Assembly (NCBI RefSeq): GCF_004153685.1
Contig: NZ_SDQD01000001.1
Location: 372,001-436,000, forward strand
Direction: 5' to 3'
Length of the DNA: 64,000 bases
Source of the DNA: Pollutimonas harenae
GTDB lineage: Bacteria; Pseudomonadota; Gammaproteobacteria; Burkholderiales; Burkholderiaceae_B
This document shows positions 60,946 to 64,000 of the stretch, piece after piece. A program made the translations under genes and the position numbers. Below the pieces are notes generated by a model, which had not been told where the DNA came from, searched no databases, and was given only the letters and a program-made list of their open reading frames with translations. Every line of letters begins with the position of its first letter. Position 1 is the stretch's first letter.

Positions 60946-62010
60946 TCAATGCGGAAAGGGCCAGATACGTAGTTTCTCTTTGCCTATGCTCCATAGTCGT
61001 GCCAATCCGTGAGGCTCGACAATCAGGAAGAAGACAATAAGCGCGCCAAAAACCATGTGCTCGATATGCGATGCCACATCGACTGATATGGACAGGCCGA
61101 ACAGATGTGGAACATTGGTCAGTAGTACCGGCAACAGCACCATGAATGCTGCGCCAAAGAAACTGCCAACAATCGAACCCAGGCCGCCAATGATTACGAT
61201 GAACAGCAGCTGCAAGGAACGGGTCAGATCAAAAGCCAGGGGTTCCCAGGAACCCAGATGTATATAGGCCCAGAGGGCGCCCGCCACACCGATGATGAAG
61301 GAGCTGACGGCAAAGGCAGTGAGCTTGGCATATACAGGACGAATACCAATCACCGAGGCCGCCACGTCCATGTCGCGAATGGCCATCCATTGCCGGCCGA
61401 TAGCCCCACGCACCAGGTTCTTGGCCAGCACGGCAAACACCACTACAAAAATCAGCACGAACACGTAGCGCTGCACAGGCGTTTGTATGGGTAGCCCGAA
61501 AGCAGACAGCGCAGGCACAGATACGTTGCCCGATGACGAGTAATTGGTAAAGAAAGGAATGCGCAAGAAAGCCCAATCGACAAAGAACTGCGCCGCCAGC
61601 GTAGTGACGGCCAGGTATAGCCCCCGTATGCGCAGGCTGGGTATACCAAACACCACTCCTACCAATGTGGCAAACACCCCACCCAGCAGTATCTGGACCA
61701 CCAGCGGCGTAGCCGGTATGCGTACGCCGAAGTTCCAGGCGGCATACGCCCCAACTGCCATGAAAGCGCCCGAGCCAATGGAAATCTGGCCGCAATATCC
61801 CACCAGAATATTCAGGCCTATCGCTGCCAGAGAAAGAATCAGGAAGGGTATGAATATGGCCTGCAGGAAGTAGTTGGAGGCCAGCAGGGGAACCAGCACA
61901 AAGGCCACAAGCAACAGCCCCAGCATGAAGGTTCGGTCTTGCCGTATGGGGAAGATCTGCTGATCTGCCCGGTAGGTGCTTTTGAACTGGCCGTTTTCAC
62001 GATAAAACAT
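60946..62010 (-). CDS. livM: Branched-chain-type ABC transporter permease LivM
   Basis: A 354-residue inner-membrane permease with about 8-10 helices and the LivM-typical GLNILVGYCGQISIGSGAFMAVGAYAAWNFGVRIPATPLVVQILLGG segment and PSLRIRGLYLAVTTLAAQFF, the conserved region contacting the ATPase (about 210-235: AIGRQWMAIRDMDVAASVIGI). It forms the channel with LivH. Position and strand agree with the cluster. Confidence 0.93.
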   Translation of the reverse strand: MFYRENGQFKSTYRADQQIFPIRQDRTFMLGLLLVAFVLVPLLASNYFLQAIFIPFLILSLAAIGLNILVGYCGQISIGSGAFMAVGAYAAWNFGVRIPATPLVVQILLGGVFATLVGVVFGIPSLRIRGLYLAVTTLAAQFFVDWAFLRIPFFTNYSSSGNVSVPALSAFGLPIQTPVQRYVFVLIFVVVFAVLAKNLVRGAIGRQWMAIRDMDVAASVIGIRPVYAKLTAFAVSSFIIGVAGALWAYIHLGSWEPLAFDLTRSLQLLFIVIIGGLGSIVGSFFGAAFMVLLPVLLTNVPHLFGLSISVDVASHIEHMVFGALIVFFLIVEPHGLARLWSIGKEKLRIWPFPH

Positions 62011-62031
62011 AGTCGTCTATACCTAATTCGC

Positions 62032-62961
62032 TTAAACGCGGTCAATAATTTTTTCGCCAAACAAACCTTGCGGGCGGAAGAGCAAAAACACCAGGGCAAG
62101 CATGTAAGCAAACCAGATTTCAATACCGCCGCCCACAAAAGGCCCCAGATAAATCTCGGAGAGCTTTTCACCAACACCGATGATCAGTCCTCCGATAATG
62201 GCTCCGGGAACCGAAGTGAGCCCGCCCAGAATGACCACGGGCAGTGCGCGCAAGGCGGCTGTGGACAAGGTGAACTGAACCCCGAACTTGGACCCCCAGA
62301 TAATCCCCGCAACCAGGGCCACCAGCCCGGCAACCGTCCAGACCACGACCCATATGCGATTGAGCGGGATACCTATGGATTGCGCAGCCTGGTGGTCGTC
62401 AGCCACCGCGCGCAATGCACGCCCGACCGATGTGTACTGAAAGAAGAAAGCCAGTGCGGCCACCAGCAGCGCCGAAATGCCCGCCGCAGTCAGGTCTTCA
62501 AGGCTGATGAGCAAGCCGCCTTCGAACACGCTATCAAGGATGAACACGGGATCTTTGGGCATGCCAACATCGATGGTATAGACGCTGCTGCCAAAAATGA
62601 TCTGGCCCATACCGTCAAGAAAGTAACTGATGCCTATGGTCGCCATCAGCAAGGTCGTACCTTCCTGATTGACCAGGTAGCGCAAGACCCAGCGCTCGAT
62701 GGCTATGGCAATCAGCCACATGAACACCGCAGCAAAAATGAAAGCAAGGACATTGGCCAGGAACAAGCTTTCTATGCCCAGCCACTGCGGTATCCATTCC
62801 GACAGGCGTGCCATGGCCAGCGCAGCGATAAGCACCATGGCGCCTTGTGCAAAGTTAAAGACCCCCGACGCCTTGAAAATCAATACAAAACCCAGTGCCA
62901 CCAGGGAATAAAGCATGCCTGTCATCAGGCCGCCAAACAAGGTTTCCAGAAAAAATGCCAT
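62032..62961 (-). CDS. livH: Branched-chain-type ABC transporter permease LivH
   Basis: A 309-residue permease with eight or so helices; family segments MYSLVALGFVLIFKASGVFNFAQGAMV and VGRALRAVADDHQAAQSIGIPLNRIW (the EAA-type loop), and GGLTSVPGAIIGGLIIGVGEKLSE. It pairs with LivM. It begins 17 bases after livG and ends 21 bases before livM. Confidence 0.93.
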   Translation of the reverse strand: MAFFLETLFGGLMTGMLYSLVALGFVLIFKASGVFNFAQGAMVLIAALAMARLSEWIPQWLGIESLFLANVLAFIFAAVFMWLIAIAIERWVLRYLVNQEGTTLLMATIGISYFLDGMGQIIFGSSVYTIDVGMPKDPVFILDSVFEGGLLISLEDLTAAGISALLVAALAFFFQYTSVGRALRAVADDHQAAQSIGIPLNRIWVVVWTVAGLVALVAGIIWGSKFGVQFTLSTAALRALPVVILGGLTSVPGAIIGGLIIGVGEKLSEIYLGPFVGGGIEIWFAYMLALVFLLFRPQGLFGEKIIDRV

Positions 62962-62978
62962 GTCTGATATCCCCTGGA

Positions 62979-63776
<798 letters not shown>

Positions 63777-63808
63777 GGCGGACTCTTTTTAGGGTCTGTT
63801 AGCTTGCC

Positions 63809-64000
63809 TCAGGCAGCCTTTTTAATGTTGTCGGGATGAACGGTTGCGGTGGCGATCTTCAGATCGGCTGAAATCTTGCCACTGCGTCCGTCCTCGAACT
63901 TGACCTCGGTTTCTATGAACTGGCTTGACTTACCCTCGAACAAGGCATCGACCAGGACACCATACTTTTGTGCAATAAAAGTGCGTCGTACTTTGCGAGT
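63809..64000 (-). CDS. AMP-dependent acyl-CoA synthetase, C-terminal end (partial)
   Basis: The last 63 codons of a gene that extends beyond the right edge. It begins in frame at the edge with TRKVRRTFIAQKYGVLVDAL, the C-terminal lid of long-chain or aromatic acyl-CoA synthetases (FadD-type), and ends with HPDNIKKAA and TGA at 63809-63811. It is on the same strand as and 32 bases before livG, so the whole liv cluster is flanked by CoA-activating enzymes. Substrate unknown. Confidence 0.75.
   Translation of the reverse strand, partial: TRKVRRTFIAQKYGVLVDALFEGKSSQFIETEVKFEDGRSGKISADLKIATATVHPDNIKKAA

Noticed and set aside
61939-62967. 342-codon plus-strand ORF
   Set aside because: Antisense to livM and livH, with highly polar composition typical of reversed membrane-protein codons.

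Overview
The window looks like a chromosomal segment of a betaproteobacterium, most probably Burkholderiales, family Alcaligenaceae (Bordetella/Pusillimonas relatives); genus is not settled. Reasons, partly from general knowledge of these genomes: a tripartite tricarboxylate (TctABC/Bug) transporter, a liv-type ABC system flanked by acyl-CoA ligases, an NtrX-like regulator without AAA+ domain, an ahcY - membrane protein - metF operon headed by an SAH riboswitch, and the order dsbC-ubiH-mltA-apaG / rpe-gph-trpEGDC. Most genes are housekeeping; base composition is moderately high GC except for one clearly GC-richer block at about 20.9-22.8 kb.

Layout. 1-3.1 kb: 5' part of a trimeric autotransporter adhesin running off the left edge, preceded by an AraC-type response regulator whose receiver has Glu in place of the phospho-acceptor Asp, then a tiny unrecognised ORF. 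3.2-8.2 kb: FUSC-family membrane protein, flavoprotein, His-rich glycine-zipper protein, acyl-CoA dehydrogenase, dsbC. 8.3-11.1 kb: ubiH-like, mltA and apaG on the minus strand. 11.2-18.8 kb: rpe, gph, a Trp-codon leader peptide with attenuator, trpEGDC, two-domain polyphosphate kinase 2, HIT protein. 18.8-20.9 kb: RhlE-type RNA helicase with a long structured leader and a strong terminator. 20.9-23.2 kb: an apparently acquired LysR/epoxide-hydrolase pair abutting a truncated thiamine-diphosphate enzyme.

23.3-30 kb: small membrane protein plus MidA-like methyltransferase, CoA-transferase, cca, lytic transglycosylase, 5-formyl-THF cyclo-ligase. 30.2-34.5 kb: activated methyl cycle (metF, COG1950 membrane protein, ahcY, SAH riboswitch, DUF1289 protein, metK). 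34.7-39 kb: two lipid A-type acyltransferases, trmL, comF, BioC-like methyltransferase and a 77-bp tandem repeat. 39-44.1 kb: rsmB-DUF4390-ntrY-ntrX. 44.2-50.5 kb: rimO, a methyltransferase, fmt, def, dprA, HMG-CoA lyase, a small membrane protein.

50.6-64 kb, all on the minus strand, is a catabolic and transport region: GntR regulator, TctC-TctB-TctA and a beta-propeller protein that may act on the imported substrate; a lone polar amino-acid binding protein; then an ABC uptake system (livG-H-M-binding protein-livF) bracketed by an AMP-forming acyl-CoA synthetase (partial at the right edge) and a PaaK-like CoA ligase. No rRNA, tRNA, CRISPR array, prophage or transposase was seen. The points most worth a second look are the receiver D-to-E regulator beside the adhesin, the foreign cassette at the TPP-enzyme remnant, the trp attenuator overlapping gph, the SAH riboswitch operon, the 77-bp repeats, the terminator-like hairpin right before fmt, and the TctABC/beta-propeller operon.
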